In this document: positions 53,518 through 62,630 of the stretch, piece after piece
Layout of the letters: each line of letters opens with the position of its first letter
Numbering within the stretch: position 1 is the first letter of the stretch
Source: Candidatus Chloroploca sp. Khr17
GTDB lineage: Bacteria > Chloroflexota > Chloroflexia > Chloroflexales > Chloroflexaceae
Length of the DNA: 64,000 nucleotides
Assembly (NCBI RefSeq): GCF_004138165.1
Contig: NZ_RYFF01000015.1
Span: 1-64,000 of the forward strand
Direction of reading: 5' to 3'
The notes under the pieces: model-generated
The model's database searches: none
What the model was told of the DNA's origin: nothing
The model's input: only the letters and a program-made list of their open reading frames with translations
Program-made: the position numbers and the translations under genes

Positions 53518-56220
53518 AACGGCAGGCAGAATAAAGCTAAACGTTGAGCCAACCCCGACCTCACTCGTCACCCAGATCTGCCCCCCGAGCAATTCAACCA
53601 GTGGGCGCGTCAGCGCGAGGCCAAGACCCGCGCCCCCTCCCTCGACCTTCAGCGGATTGTCGGCACGGTAAAACCGGTCAAAGATCCGGGGCAGATCGGT
53701 GGGGGCTATGCCCACTCCGGTATCGGTAATGCGCAAGAGATTATACGGTTGCGCCTGGGGCACGCGATCACGCACCTCGACAGGAAGCTCGACAAGCGTG
53801 GCTTCCAGGGCTTCGACATGGATCTGCCCACCAGTGGGCGTGTACTTGATCGCATTGTTCAAGAGATGGTACAACACCTGGTGCAGGCAATGCGCATCAG
53901 CACGCACCAGCGGCAAGTGCGGGGCAAGCGTAATTGTCAAGCTATGCCCGCGTTCACGGAGCGGCAGCTTCAATTCAGCCATCACCCCACTCAAAACCTG
54001 GGCCAGATGCAACAGACGCCACTCGAGTTCGACGCTGCCCGCTTCAATCCGGGTCAGATCGAGCACATCGTTGATCAGGTTGATCATATGCTGTGTGTGC
54101 TTATCAATCGTCGTGACAAACTCGCGCTGGGTCACATTGAGGGCTCCGATTTCATCCATGGCGAGCAACTGCGTAAACCCCTTGATCGCCGTCATTGGGG
54201 TACGCAACTCGTGTGACATCGTGCCAATGAACTCATTCTTCATCTGATCGGCTTCGACCTCACGCGTGACATCACGCAGCACCAGCAACGCCCCGATCAA
54301 CGTATTCATCTCGGTCAACACAGGCCCGAGCAACAGGTGCAGCGTACGCACCCCGAGTTTGATACTCGCCATAAACCGTCGCGGCTGCTCATCCTCCAGC
54401 AGGGGATGTTCGAGCAACTCAACCAGCGGCAATTCGCGGGTTCGTTCGCCCATATAGCGCATCAAGATCTCGTGCAGATTCCAGAGCAGCAGTTCTTCAA
54501 GACTCCGGTGCATCATCGCCGCCGCCGCCGGATTCGCGACCAGAATCCGGCCAGACAGGTCACAGACAATCACGCCATCACTGAGACTCTGCAGGATCGC
54601 CTGAATCTGGGTCGCTTCTTTCTCTTGGCGATCAAGCAATTCAAAGCGACGAGCGGCTTCCTCACTAATCAGCGCAAAGAGATTGGCATTCTTGACGGCA
54701 ACCGCAATCGAACCAGCGGTTGCATTGAGCATCCGCAAATGATCTTCCTGGAAAAAGCCCACCTGGCGGTGCGACAGACTCAGCACACCCAACACCTCGT
54801 CCTGAACCACCAGCGGAACCGCGATCATCGCACCTTCACGTCGCCGTGTAAACAGCCCCGGAACCGAAATCCAGCGTGCATCCTGGCTAATATCATCAAT
54901 CACCACACCGACACAATGTTCGGCGACCCAACCGGCAATGCCAACCCCAATCGGGAAGCGCAAATAGTTTTTTGGGTCAGCAATCACCCCGAGCACGGCC
55001 CGCGTCACCATCAAACTACTATCATCCGGTTCTACCAGCATAATCGACCCATGCTCGGCATGCGTCAACTCGGCCAGCAGTTGCAACGACGTTGCCAGCA
55101 ACGCATCGAGATCGAGGGTACGACTCACTTCGGTCGAGATTTGATAGATCGTCGCGAGGCGATTCTTCTCGTCTTCCAACTCACGGGTACGGTCAGCCAC
55201 CCGTCGCTCGAGATCCTTATTCAGGATGCGTAGTTCGCTATAGAGCATCGCGTTTTGCAAGGCAATCGCCGTCTGGCTGACAATGCTCTGGATCAGATCC
55301 TGTTGCATACGGATCTGGTTGAATGGATCGGGATCTTGCAGCACCACTAGTGCCACAACCTGTTCACTGGCGATCATGGGCAACACCAAGACACCACAAG
55401 TCGGGTATAACCAGCGGCTTGGGCAACTCACCTCGGGCACGGGCAGAAACTGATTCTGCCGTGTCTGCCAGGCCCGGACGATCAGATCATCTGCTTGCGT
55501 CACGGCAACCTGGTGCTCCTCCCCAGCCTCGGCCAGCGGGTCAGAACGCTGCCGCAACACAAGCATCGTCCCATATGCCTCAGTCACAGGCTGCCACAGG
55601 GCAATATGGGCAATCGCCGTCAAGTGCTGAAGATTTTGAATCAACAGATCAATCAACTGATGCTCTTCAAGCGTCAGTGAGAGTTGACGTGAAATAACAT
55701 TCAGCGCCTGGAGTTGCAGCGTCTGTCGATCCGCAGATGCTGCGGCAGCATCGAGGCGTTCAGCAATAAATTCGTGCTCACGGATCAACTCGCGCTTGGT
55801 CGCTGACCAGTGCTCAGTCGCACAGAGCAGCACATCGTCAAAGAGCGCATCGAGCGCCGCAAAGAGCGCAAAGGCAGTCTGTAGTTCTGCCGCGGTGGCC
55901 TGCACCCGCTCAGACGTGATCCGGCGCACCTGCTGGACAAACCGAAGCACCGTCGTCAATGCAAACGACGTCTCGTTCTGCGTAAAGAAGGCCCTCAGCT
56001 GTGCCGCAAAGGGCTCACGGTCACCAGTTGCGGCAAGCACAGCGGTTGTGTAGAACGTCGCCAGATCAAGCTGTTGAGGAGAAAAAGCAGCCCCGGCAAC
56101 CGGGTTCTGATCAACTGCCCCGGTGTCTTCAGGTGACACCAGATGCGCCAACACCTCATACCAGCGTGGTAACAGGGTAGCACGCTCTTGCTCAAGCCAG
56201 GTTGCGAGGTTACCATCCAT
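53494..56220 (-). CDS. Large GAF-GAF-PAS sensor histidine kinase
   Basis: 908 residues with no clear membrane helix. A helical N-terminal region (1-165, QERATLLPRWYEVLAHLV) resembles the RsbR/RsbRD N-terminal module. Two GAF domains follow (about 190-340 and 370-535), a PAS domain (about 560-675, VIVCDLSGRILVANPAAAAM), the phospho-His in SHELRTPMTAIKGFTQ and an HATPase with LNNAIKYTPTGGQIHVE, ITDTGVGIAPTDLP and GGGAGLGLALT. No receiver domain and no adjacent response regulator. A PP2C-like phosphatase gene ends 6 bp upstream and is translated just before it. Confidence 0.9.
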   Translation of the reverse strand: MDGNLATWLEQERATLLPRWYEVLAHLVSPEDTGAVDQNPVAGAAFSPQQLDLATFYTTAVLAATGDREPFAAQLRAFFTQNETSFALTTVLRFVQQVRRITSERVQATAAELQTAFALFAALDALFDDVLLCATEHWSATKRELIREHEFIAERLDAAAASADRQTLQLQALNVISRQLSLTLEEHQLIDLLIQNLQHLTAIAHIALWQPVTEAYGTMLVLRQRSDPLAEAGEEHQVAVTQADDLIVRAWQTRQNQFLPVPEVSCPSRWLYPTCGVLVLPMIASEQVVALVVLQDPDPFNQIRMQQDLIQSIVSQTAIALQNAMLYSELRILNKDLERRVADRTRELEDEKNRLATIYQISTEVSRTLDLDALLATSLQLLAELTHAEHGSIMLVEPDDSSLMVTRAVLGVIADPKNYLRFPIGVGIAGWVAEHCVGVVIDDISQDARWISVPGLFTRRREGAMIAVPLVVQDEVLGVLSLSHRQVGFFQEDHLRMLNATAGSIAVAVKNANLFALISEEAARRFELLDRQEKEATQIQAILQSLSDGVIVCDLSGRILVANPAAAAMMHRSLEELLLWNLHEILMRYMGERTRELPLVELLEHPLLEDEQPRRFMASIKLGVRTLHLLLGPVLTEMNTLIGALLVLRDVTREVEADQMKNEFIGTMSHELRTPMTAIKGFTQLLAMDEIGALNVTQREFVTTIDKHTQHMINLINDVLDLTRIEAGSVELEWRLLHLAQVLSGVMAELKLPLRERGHSLTITLAPHLPLVRADAHCLHQVLYHLLNNAIKYTPTGGQIHVEALEATLVELPVEVRDRVPQAQPYNLLRITDTGVGIAPTDLPRIFDRFYRADNPLKVEGGGAGLGLALTRPLVELLGGQIWVTSEVGVGSTFSFILPAVAAVHKMV

Positions 56221-56226
56221 GTCAAC

Positions 56227-56808
56227 TTACTCGGTGATACGAATGACAACCACCGTCACATCGTCATTCGCTTTGCCATACTTCGCGAGAATCAGCTCAG
56301 CCAGTTGCTGCGACGGGCGATGGCGCTCAACGCAGGCATCAAGCTGAAAACTGTTCTCGACCCCATCACTGTACAGAACGAAGGTGTCGCCGAAATTGTA
56401 GGTATAATCGAGCCTGAGTAACGGAGGGAGGCGATGACCAACAATGCCATTTTTAGAGATCGGCTTGATAGGGGTCTGACTATCCACCTGCACACCAATG
56501 TTGCCAACCCCCACAAAGCTGAAATGACGCGCCAGCAAATCAAAGGTCAACAGGGCCATCACGGCCCCACGCGTCCCGTGAATAGCGGTATGCGCCTGTT
56601 TGAAGAGCGCGAGCGGATCACTTCCAGGCTTAGCGCGGAGCACTGCGGCAGCGCCAAGCGACGCATCAGAAGCATGCACACCACCGCCCAGACCATCAAT
56701 CACCGCAACCTGCAAACCGTGAGGCTCAAAGGTCTCAAGCACATATGTATCACCACTCACGCTCTGACCAAGCTTTGGGCGCAGCGCGGCACCCCAATCC
56801 ACTTGCAT
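56227..56808 (-). CDS. SpoIIE/RsbX-like PP2C serine phosphatase
   Basis: 193 residues from the ATG at 56808, chosen because AAGGA is 8 nt upstream. A minimal PP2C-type fold: VDWGAALRPKLGQSVSGDTY, the metal-binding Asp in VAVIDGLGGGVHASDASLGA and the end NDDVTVVVIRI. It lacks the GAF or receiver parts of RsbU/RsbP and is close in size to RsbX. It would dephosphorylate Ser/Thr on an anti-sigma-antagonist or RsbS/R-type protein. With the RsbR-like kinase in one transcript this suggests a partner-switching signal path; no anti-sigma or STAS gene is nearby. Confidence 0.82.
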   Translation of the reverse strand: MQVDWGAALRPKLGQSVSGDTYVLETFEPHGLQVAVIDGLGGGVHASDASLGAAAVLRAKPGSDPLALFKQAHTAIHGTRGAVMALLTFDLLARHFSFVGVGNIGVQVDSQTPIKPISKNGIVGHRLPPLLRLDYTYNFGDTFVLYSDGVENSFQLDACVERHRPSQQLAELILAKYGKANDDVTVVVIRITE

Positions 56809-56861
56809 GCACATCTTCCTTGCAAACGCATCTCAGCGCACCACCCAATGCTCTCTATACC

Positions 56862-56867
56862 ATTATA
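56862..56867 (-). promoter_or_regulatory. Extended -10 promoter of the phosphatase-kinase pair
   Basis: On the minus strand TGT-TATAAT; the leader is about 50 nt and the -35 is weak. Confidence 0.45.
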
Positions 56868-56900
56868 ACACCCGCTAGGACGAGCGCCAGCGTACGAGGG

Positions 56901-56974
56901 AGACCTGGCAGGTGGTGCCGGGCAACCCTTCCGCTACCCCCAGGATCCCTGCGGCGCCCACCTGCCAGGTCTCT
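56901..56974. repeat. Hairpin element with AGACCTGGCAGGTGG arms
   Basis: Inverted 16-bp arms (gagacctggcaggtgg and complement) around a GC-rich centre, between the phosphatase promoter and the dtd stop. The arm is a relative of the AGACCTCACAGGTCT unit. Confidence 0.6.
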
Positions 56975-56979
56975 TAGCT

Positions 56980-57432
56980 TCAGGATGGCGCAACAGGCGC
57001 TTCAAGCATAATCGTCACGGGGCCATCGTTCACCAGGGCCACCTGCATCATCGCACCAAAACGGCCCATCGCGACCGTCAGGCCAAGCGCACGCAGCGCT
57101 TCGGCATAGGCCTCAACGAGTGGTTGCGCCACCTCAGGGGCAGCAGCCCGCACAAAACTAGGACGACGCCCCTTGCGCGTATCAGCATAGAGGGTAAACT
57201 GCGAAACGACGAGCACACTCCCACCGCTCTCCTGCACCGAATGGTTGAACTTGCCAGCGGCATCACTGAAGATACGCAGACCTGCCGTCTTAGCGGCAAG
57301 GAATTGCGCCTCGGCAGGGCCATCGCCCTGCCCAACCCCAAGCAAAACCAGCAAACCGGGGCCAATCGCCCCGACCACGCTTCCTTGCACCGTGACCGAA
57401 GCCTCTGAAACGCGTTGAATCAGCGCACGCAT
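56980..57432 (-). CDS. dtd: D-aminoacyl-tRNA deacylase
   Basis: 150 residues; AAGAGG precedes the ATG, 13 bp after the PIN-TRAM stop. It hydrolyses D-amino acids (and Gly from tRNA-Ala) off tRNA. Family motifs [17 protein letters not shown] and [12 protein letters not shown] are complete. The short start [17 protein letters not shown] is standard. It is the last gene of the radA - PIN-TRAM - dtd run. Confidence 0.96.
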   Translation of the reverse strand: MRALIQRVSEASVTVQGSVVGAIGPGLLVLLGVGQGDGPAEAQFLAAKTAGLRIFSDAAGKFNHSVQESGGSVLVVSQFTLYADTRKGRRPSFVRAAAPEVAQPLVEAYAEALRALGLTVAMGRFGAMMQVALVNDGPVTIMLEAPVAPS

Positions 57433-57445
57433 AGCCTCTTCTCAT

Positions 57446-58531
57446 CTAGCTTGTGGTTGTCTCCTCAACCACCGTCGCAAAGACCAACCGTCCCGACTGG
57501 GTTTGATGCAAGCGGGTCACGAGCACCTCCGTCGTCTGGCCGATCAAATGGCGCGCATCTTCAACAATCACCGGAGTTCCATCATCAAGATAGCCCACCC
57601 CTTGTTGCCGAGCATTGCCTTCATTGCGGATCAGCAGGCGCAGGCGCTGATCCTGGATCACCAGCGAACGAACCGCTTCGCTCAACACATTGAGGCTGAG
57701 CACCTTAACCCCCTGGAGGGCAGCGACCTTATTCAGATTGAAATCATTGGTAATAATCGGACAATTATACTGACGAGCGAGGGCGACCAGTTTATCATCG
57801 ACTCGTTGCAAATCTTCGACATCGACATTGACAACCTCGATCGGCAAGGGCGCGTGGTGTTGCATCTCATTGAGCAACTCAAGCCCACGACGACCCTTGC
57901 TGCGCCGCAGATCATCGGCCGAGTCGGCCAGTTGCTGCAATTCGGCGAGCACAAAGATCGGCACCAGCAGCGTCCCATCAAGAAAACCGGTGCGCGTCAC
58001 CGCATCAATCCGGCCATCAATAATCGCACTCGTATCAAGGAGGAGCCGTCGCTGGGGAGGCGTTTCAGGGGTTGTTGGCAATGCGGTTGACGCAATCGAA
58101 CGACGCCACCCCTCTTTGAGCAACTCGCCCAGATCGTGACGACGGGCCGCAAAGACAGCCCCCCCAAGATAGGCCAAGAGCGCCGCCGCAATCACGGGCA
58201 AGATCTGATTAAAAGGTGATGGCAAATTCGCCAGAGGAAAGGTCAGCAGAGCCGCAATAAAAAGGCCGAGCATCACGCCAGTACCGACAGCAAGGAGATC
58301 TGGTAACGGAACATAGCGCAACCGACGCAAGAGATTTTGCAAGGGATCGATCGTCAGGCGTGGCGTCACCAGCAGGCCCAGCCCTGCCCCGGCAAGGGTG
58401 AGCAACTGGGTGGCAAAGATCTCAGACTCATTGGGCACGGGAGTAGAGAGCGAAATACCCACATACCATCCAAGATAGCCGAGCCCCAGCATGCCAACAA
58501 TGCGTACCAGAAAATTCAAACTGACTTTCAT
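57446..58531 (-). CDS. PIN-TRAM domain membrane protein (YacL-like)
   Basis: 361 residues from the ATG at 58531. About four N-terminal membrane helices (GMLGLGYLGWYVGISL, LLTLAGAGLGLLVTP, LLAVGTGVMLGLFIAAL, ILPVIAAALLAYLGGAV) precede a PIN nuclease-like domain with RLLLDTSAIIDGRIDAV, VLAELQQLADS and NCPIITNDFNLNKVA, then a C-terminal TRAM domain (QGVGYLDDGTPVIVEDAR). The PIN Asp residues are present. In Bacilli the homologue yacL follows radA and disA; here disA is missing. RNA cleavage is presumed, not shown. Confidence 0.92.
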   Translation of the reverse strand: MKVSLNFLVRIVGMLGLGYLGWYVGISLSTPVPNESEIFATQLLTLAGAGLGLLVTPRLTIDPLQNLLRRLRYVPLPDLLAVGTGVMLGLFIAALLTFPLANLPSPFNQILPVIAAALLAYLGGAVFAARRHDLGELLKEGWRRSIASTALPTTPETPPQRRLLLDTSAIIDGRIDAVTRTGFLDGTLLVPIFVLAELQQLADSADDLRRSKGRRGLELLNEMQHHAPLPIEVVNVDVEDLQRVDDKLVALARQYNCPIITNDFNLNKVAALQGVKVLSLNVLSEAVRSLVIQDQRLRLLIRNEGNARQQGVGYLDDGTPVIVEDARHLIGQTTEVLVTRLHQTQSGRLVFATVVEETTTS

Positions 58532-58539
58532 CTGGAGCG

Positions 58540-58567
58540 ATTCTACACCCGTATCAGGCGTGTGCAA
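58540..58567 (-). promoter_or_regulatory. Promoter giving a leaderless mRNA for the PIN-TRAM gene
   Basis: On the minus strand TTGCAC (58567-58562), 16 nt, TAGAAT (58545-58540), then 8 nt to the ATG at 58531. It lies in the 3' end of radA. Confidence 0.55.
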
Positions 58568-59918
58568 GCAAATCAACCACCTCGGTCAGCGAGCGTGCAG
58601 GCGTCACGGTCAGGCCACTTACCTGACCAAGCTGGGCCGTAGCGGGAACAATTGCCCTCGTAAACCCGAGTTTGGCCGCCTCGGCGAGACGTCGTTCGAG
58701 TTGACTAGAGGTGCGCAATTCGCCAGACAAGCCTATTTCACCCACCAGCACCAGATCGGGGTCAATCCGCTGATTACGATACGACGAAGCAATTGCCAGC
58801 GCAACGGCAAGATCGGCGGCAGGCTCGGTAATCCGCAGCCCACCGACCACATTCACATAGAGATCCTGATTGAAAAGGGGCAAACCCACCCGTTTGGTCA
58901 AAACGGCGGCAAGCATCAAGAGACGATTCAGGTCAAAGCCATTCGTCGTCCGACGCGGCTGTGCACTCCCCGTCGTTGACGTCAACGCCTGGATCTCGAC
59001 GAGCAGCGGGCGCGTCCCTTCCATCATCACGGCCACGGTCGAGCCAGGGCTATTGAGGCTACGCTCGGCAAGAAAGATCAGCGACGGATTCGGCACCTCT
59101 TGCATGCCCTGGCCGCCCATTTCAAAGACCCCGACTTCATTTGTCGAGCCGAAGCGATTTTTGACCCCACGGAGGAGGCGGTACTGATGAAAGCGATCAC
59201 CCTCAAGATAGAGCACAACATCAACAATATGTTCGAGCACCCGAGGCCCGGCAATCGCGCCCTCTTTGGTCACATGGCCGACGAGAAAGATGGGCACCCC
59301 CAACTCTTTTGCCAATTGCATCAAGCGCAGCGCCCCCTCGCGAACCTGGCTCACACTCCCGGCGGCACTGGTCAACGCCTCGAGATAGACCGTCTGAATC
59401 GAGTCAACAATCACCAGACCGGGGCGCAGATTGCGGATCTGGTCAAGAATGACATCGAGCGACGTCTCCGAATAGACAAAAAGTTCATCACCCTGCAACG
59501 CGAGGCGTTCGGCGCGTAATTTAATCTGCTGGGCCGACTCTTCGGCACTAACATAGAGCGCCGAGCCGGAGGTAGCCGCAAAATGGGCCGCCACCTGGGT
59601 CAACAGCGTACTCTTGCCGACCCCCGGATCGCCGCCAATCAAGACGACCGAACCAGGCACCAGGCCGCCACCGAGCACCCGTGAGAACTCTTCGGCGTAG
59701 ACCGGCAAACGCTGGAACCCTCCCGAAGGCACCTCAGACAAGCGCACAGGGCGCACCCCGGCACTGCCACTCTCGCGCCCACCGCTACGATTTGTCGATC
59801 TAATTTCAGTCTGCTCAACAAGACTATCCCAGGTGTCACAATCAGGACATTTTCCCATCCACCTTGACTGCTGCGCACCACACTGTTGACAGACAAAAAT
59901 GGTTCGTGGTTTTGCCAT
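58554..59918 (-). CDS. radA: DNA repair protein RadA
   Basis: 454 residues from the ATG at 59918. The N-terminal zinc finger CQQCGAQQSRWMGKCPDC is followed by a RecA-like ATPase (Walker A LIGGDPGVGKSTLL, LYVSAEESAQQIKLRA, KNRFGSTNEVGVFEM) and a Lon-like C-terminal domain (DLYVNVVGGLRITEPAADLA). It aids branch migration in homologous recombination. It lies 22 bp upstream of the PIN-TRAM gene and downstream of clpC, matching the conserved clpC-radA-yacL order of Bacilli. Confidence 0.97.
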   Translation of the reverse strand: MAKPRTIFVCQQCGAQQSRWMGKCPDCDTWDSLVEQTEIRSTNRSGGRESGSAGVRPVRLSEVPSGGFQRLPVYAEEFSRVLGGGLVPGSVVLIGGDPGVGKSTLLTQVAAHFAATSGSALYVSAEESAQQIKLRAERLALQGDELFVYSETSLDVILDQIRNLRPGLVIVDSIQTVYLEALTSAAGSVSQVREGALRLMQLAKELGVPIFLVGHVTKEGAIAGPRVLEHIVDVVLYLEGDRFHQYRLLRGVKNRFGSTNEVGVFEMGGQGMQEVPNPSLIFLAERSLNSPGSTVAVMMEGTRPLLVEIQALTSTTGSAQPRRTTNGFDLNRLLMLAAVLTKRVGLPLFNQDLYVNVVGGLRITEPAADLAVALAIASSYRNQRIDPDLVLVGEIGLSGELRTSSQLERRLAEAAKLGFTRAIVPATAQLGQVSGLTVTPARSLTEVVDLLAHA

Positions 59919-59924
59919 AGGTCG

Positions 59925-59952
59925 ATTATACCACGCACTATCGTGTGTTGAA
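59925..59952 (-). promoter_or_regulatory. Promoter giving a leaderless mRNA for radA
   Basis: On the minus strand TTCAAC (59952-59947), 16 nt, TATAAT (59930-59925), then 6 nt to the ATG at 59918. No Shine-Dalgarno is visible. Confidence 0.6.
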
Positions 59953-59972
59953 TAAAATTCAAAGCTTGTTGG

Positions 59973-60039
59973 AAACGACCTGAGATGAGACAAAACCTGC
60001 CAGCAACGCTAGCAGGTTTTGCCTCATCCCAGGTCGTTT
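59973..60039. repeat. Two-tier hairpin between clpC and radA
   Basis: Inner arms caaaacctgccagc / gctagcaggttttg (59991-60004, 60008-60021; one mismatch), loop aac, core CCA-gcaacgc-TAG. Outer arms aaacgacctg / caggtcgttt. Likely a terminator of clpC and a variant of the CCA-N7-TGG hairpin set. Confidence 0.65.
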
Positions 60040-60051
60040 GCCGAGCTACCG

Positions 60052-62583
60052 TTACTCAACCAGGGCCGGGCTCTCTTCGGGATGGACTTCAGTGGCACCA
60101 TTTTCCCCGTCGATCTGGCGCTGCGAGCGAAGGCGCAACTCCTCGTCGTAGACATCGGCAATGATCGTATCACCCTCGGTAAAGCGTGCATCAAGCACAC
60201 CCTCGGCAAGGGGATCTTCGATCAGGTTGGTAATAATGCGGCGGAGTGGGCGTGCGCCAAACGCGGGATCGTAGCCACGGCGGGCGAGCAAGTCAAGCGC
60301 ATCCTCACGCACCTCGAGCACCATCTGATGCTCATCAAGCTGGTTCTGCACCCGACGAAGCATCAGCGTCGTAATCTGATGGATCTCTTCGGTAGTCAGC
60401 GGATGGAAGATGATCGTCGCATCAATCCGGTTCAGGAACTCGGGGCGGAAGAGCACCTTGAGGGCATCATCAACCTTGCGGCGCATATCCGTCTGATCAA
60501 TCTCATCGGCATTGCCCCCGAAGCCAATCCGGCTTGCCCGACGGATATGCTCGGTGCCAACATTCGAAGTCATGATGATAATCGTATTGCGGAAGTCAAC
60601 CTTGCGGCCCTTGCCATCAGTCAGATTGCCATCTTCGAGCACCTGGAGGAGCAGGTTAAAAGCATCGGGATGGGCCTTCTCGATCTCATCAAAGAGCACC
60701 ACGCTATAGGGTTTGCGGCGCACCGCATCGGTCAACTGACCACCCTCGCCATACCCGACATAGCCTGGAGGCGAGCCGACCAGACGCGAGGTCGTATGGC
60801 GTTCCTGGAACTCAGACATATCAATCTTGATCAGACTCTCTTCCGAGCCAAACATAAACTCGGCGAGCGTCTTAGCAAGTTCGGTCTTGCCCACCCCAGT
60901 CGGCCCGAGGAAAATAAAGCTCCCGATGGGGCGCTTGGGATCCTTGAGGCCAGCGCGGGCACGGCGCACCGCCTTGGAGATCGTCACGATCGCCTCTTGC
61001 TGCCCAACGACCCGATTATGGAGGAAGTTCTCCATCTGCATCAGGCGCATCGTCTCATCGCCCTTGAGGCGGGTAACGGGAATGCCCGTCCACATCCCAA
61101 CCACCTCAGCAATATCTTCATCGGTGACATAGGGGCGTTCAGCGACCCGCTCATCACCGCCCGCGGCCGCGATATCAGCCTCAATCTGAACAATGCGGTT
61201 CTGCATACGCTCTTCGCGCTCGCGGAGATCGGCGGCCAGATCGAACTGCTTATCTTCGAGGGCGGCCTCTTTCTCCTTACGGAGTGCCTCAAGGCCACGG
61301 AGAGCATCGCGAAGCTGAGGAGGCGTCGCCGAGCGATACATGCGCACCCGACTAGCGGCCTCGTCAATCAAATCGATGGCCTTATCGGGCAACTGGCGAT
61401 CGGGCACATAGCGCGCCGAGAGCGCCGCGGCGGCCTTAATCGCCTCATCGCTAATCTGGAGTTGATGGAAATCCTCATAGCGCGACTTGATCCCACGGAG
61501 GATCTGCACCGTATCTTCGAGGGACGGCTCATCAACCATCACGGGCTGAAAGCGGCGTTCGAGGGCGGCATCACGCTCGATATACTTACGGTACTCATCG
61601 AGCGTCGTGGCCCCAATGGTCTGGAGCTCGCCGCGGGAAAGAGCGGGCTTGAGAATATTGGCCGCATCGAGCGTACCCTCAGCCCCACCGGCACCGATAA
61701 TCGTATGAAATTCATCAATAAAGAGAATGCAGCGGGTCTCTTTAATTTCATCAATCACCCGTTTGAGGCGTTCTTCAAACTGACCACGATATTTCGTCCC
61801 AGCGACAAGTGCCCCCATATCGAGGGTCACCACCCGTTTGCCTTTGATACTATCGGGGACATCGCCTTGAATAATGCGCTGCGCGAGGCCCTCAACAATC
61901 GCCGTCTTGCCGACACCGGGTTCACCAATCAACGCCGGATTATTCTTGGTACGGCGCGAAAGAATCTGGATCACGCGCTCAATCTCGTGTTGACGGCCAA
62001 TAATCGGATCAAGGCGGCCGGCCTCGGCCATCTCGGTCAAATCGGTTCCGAGGGCATCGAGGTACGGCGTCTTGGACTGGCGCTGGGCCGCGGACTGACT
62101 CCCGCCGGCTCCGCGCTGTTCAGGCGCAGTGCCAGTGGTACCGTGGCGCAGGACGCGCATCACCTGATTGCGCACCTGTTCAAGGCTCACGCCCATAATA
62201 TCGAGCACACCCGTCGCCACACCTTCGCCATTGCGCACGAGGCCAAGGAGCAAATGTTCGGTGCCAATATAGTGATGATAGAGGCGGCCTGCCTCTTCAA
62301 TGGCATACTTAATCACTTTCTGGGCGCGGGCGGTCAACTCCTGATCGGTGACGGGGGTACCCTCACCTGTCCCAACAATAAACTCAACCGCGCTACGGGC
62401 CTGGGCGAGTTTGACCCCCAGATCATCAAGAACGCGTGCGGCGATGCCCTCACTCTCGCGAATCAAACCGAGGAGGATATGCTCGGTCCCGATATACGGG
62501 TGGTTAAACGAGCGGGCCTCTTCGTGCGCAAGCTGGAGAACCTGCTTGGCGCGCTTGGTAAACTTACTATAGAGGTCAGACAT
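60052..62583 (-). CDS. clpC: ATP-dependent Clp protease ATP-binding subunit ClpC
   Basis: 843 residues from the ATG at 62583, with GGAG six bases upstream; a GTG at 62595 is rejected. Two Clp_N repeats (1-150, [20 protein letters not shown]) lead to AAA-1 ([18 protein letters not shown]), a UVR-like middle ([17 protein letters not shown]) and AAA-2 ([20 protein letters not shown]). It unfolds proteins and feeds them to ClpP. The clpP gene is not here. Upstream neighbour rpsA is 47 bp away in the same direction. Confidence 0.98.
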   Translation of the reverse strand: MSDLYSKFTKRAKQVLQLAHEEARSFNHPYIGTEHILLGLIRESEGIAARVLDDLGVKLAQARSAVEFIVGTGEGTPVTDQELTARAQKVIKYAIEEAGRLYHHYIGTEHLLLGLVRNGEGVATGVLDIMGVSLEQVRNQVMRVLRHGTTGTAPEQRGAGGSQSAAQRQSKTPYLDALGTDLTEMAEAGRLDPIIGRQHEIERVIQILSRRTKNNPALIGEPGVGKTAIVEGLAQRIIQGDVPDSIKGKRVVTLDMGALVAGTKYRGQFEERLKRVIDEIKETRCILFIDEFHTIIGAGGAEGTLDAANILKPALSRGELQTIGATTLDEYRKYIERDAALERRFQPVMVDEPSLEDTVQILRGIKSRYEDFHQLQISDEAIKAAAALSARYVPDRQLPDKAIDLIDEAASRVRMYRSATPPQLRDALRGLEALRKEKEAALEDKQFDLAADLREREERMQNRIVQIEADIAAAGGDERVAERPYVTDEDIAEVVGMWTGIPVTRLKGDETMRLMQMENFLHNRVVGQQEAIVTISKAVRRARAGLKDPKRPIGSFIFLGPTGVGKTELAKTLAEFMFGSEESLIKIDMSEFQERHTTSRLVGSPPGYVGYGEGGQLTDAVRRKPYSVVLFDEIEKAHPDAFNLLLQVLEDGNLTDGKGRKVDFRNTIIIMTSNVGTEHIRRASRIGFGGNADEIDQTDMRRKVDDALKVLFRPEFLNRIDATIIFHPLTTEEIHQITTLMLRRVQNQLDEHQMVLEVREDALDLLARRGYDPAFGARPLRRIITNLIEDPLAEGVLDARFTEGDTIIADVYDEELRLRSQRQIDGENGATEVHPEESPALVE

Positions 62584-62630
62584 GGTATTCTCCACTAGCT
62601 ATCGCTGGCAAGTCACGAGCTTGCCGAGAC

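Noticed and set aside
60019-62598. 859-codon open frame on the plus strand opposite clpC
   Set aside because: It mirrors clpC on the other strand over nearly its full length. The protein has no recognisable domain, while clpC is unmistakable. It is a codon-bias artefact of high GC.
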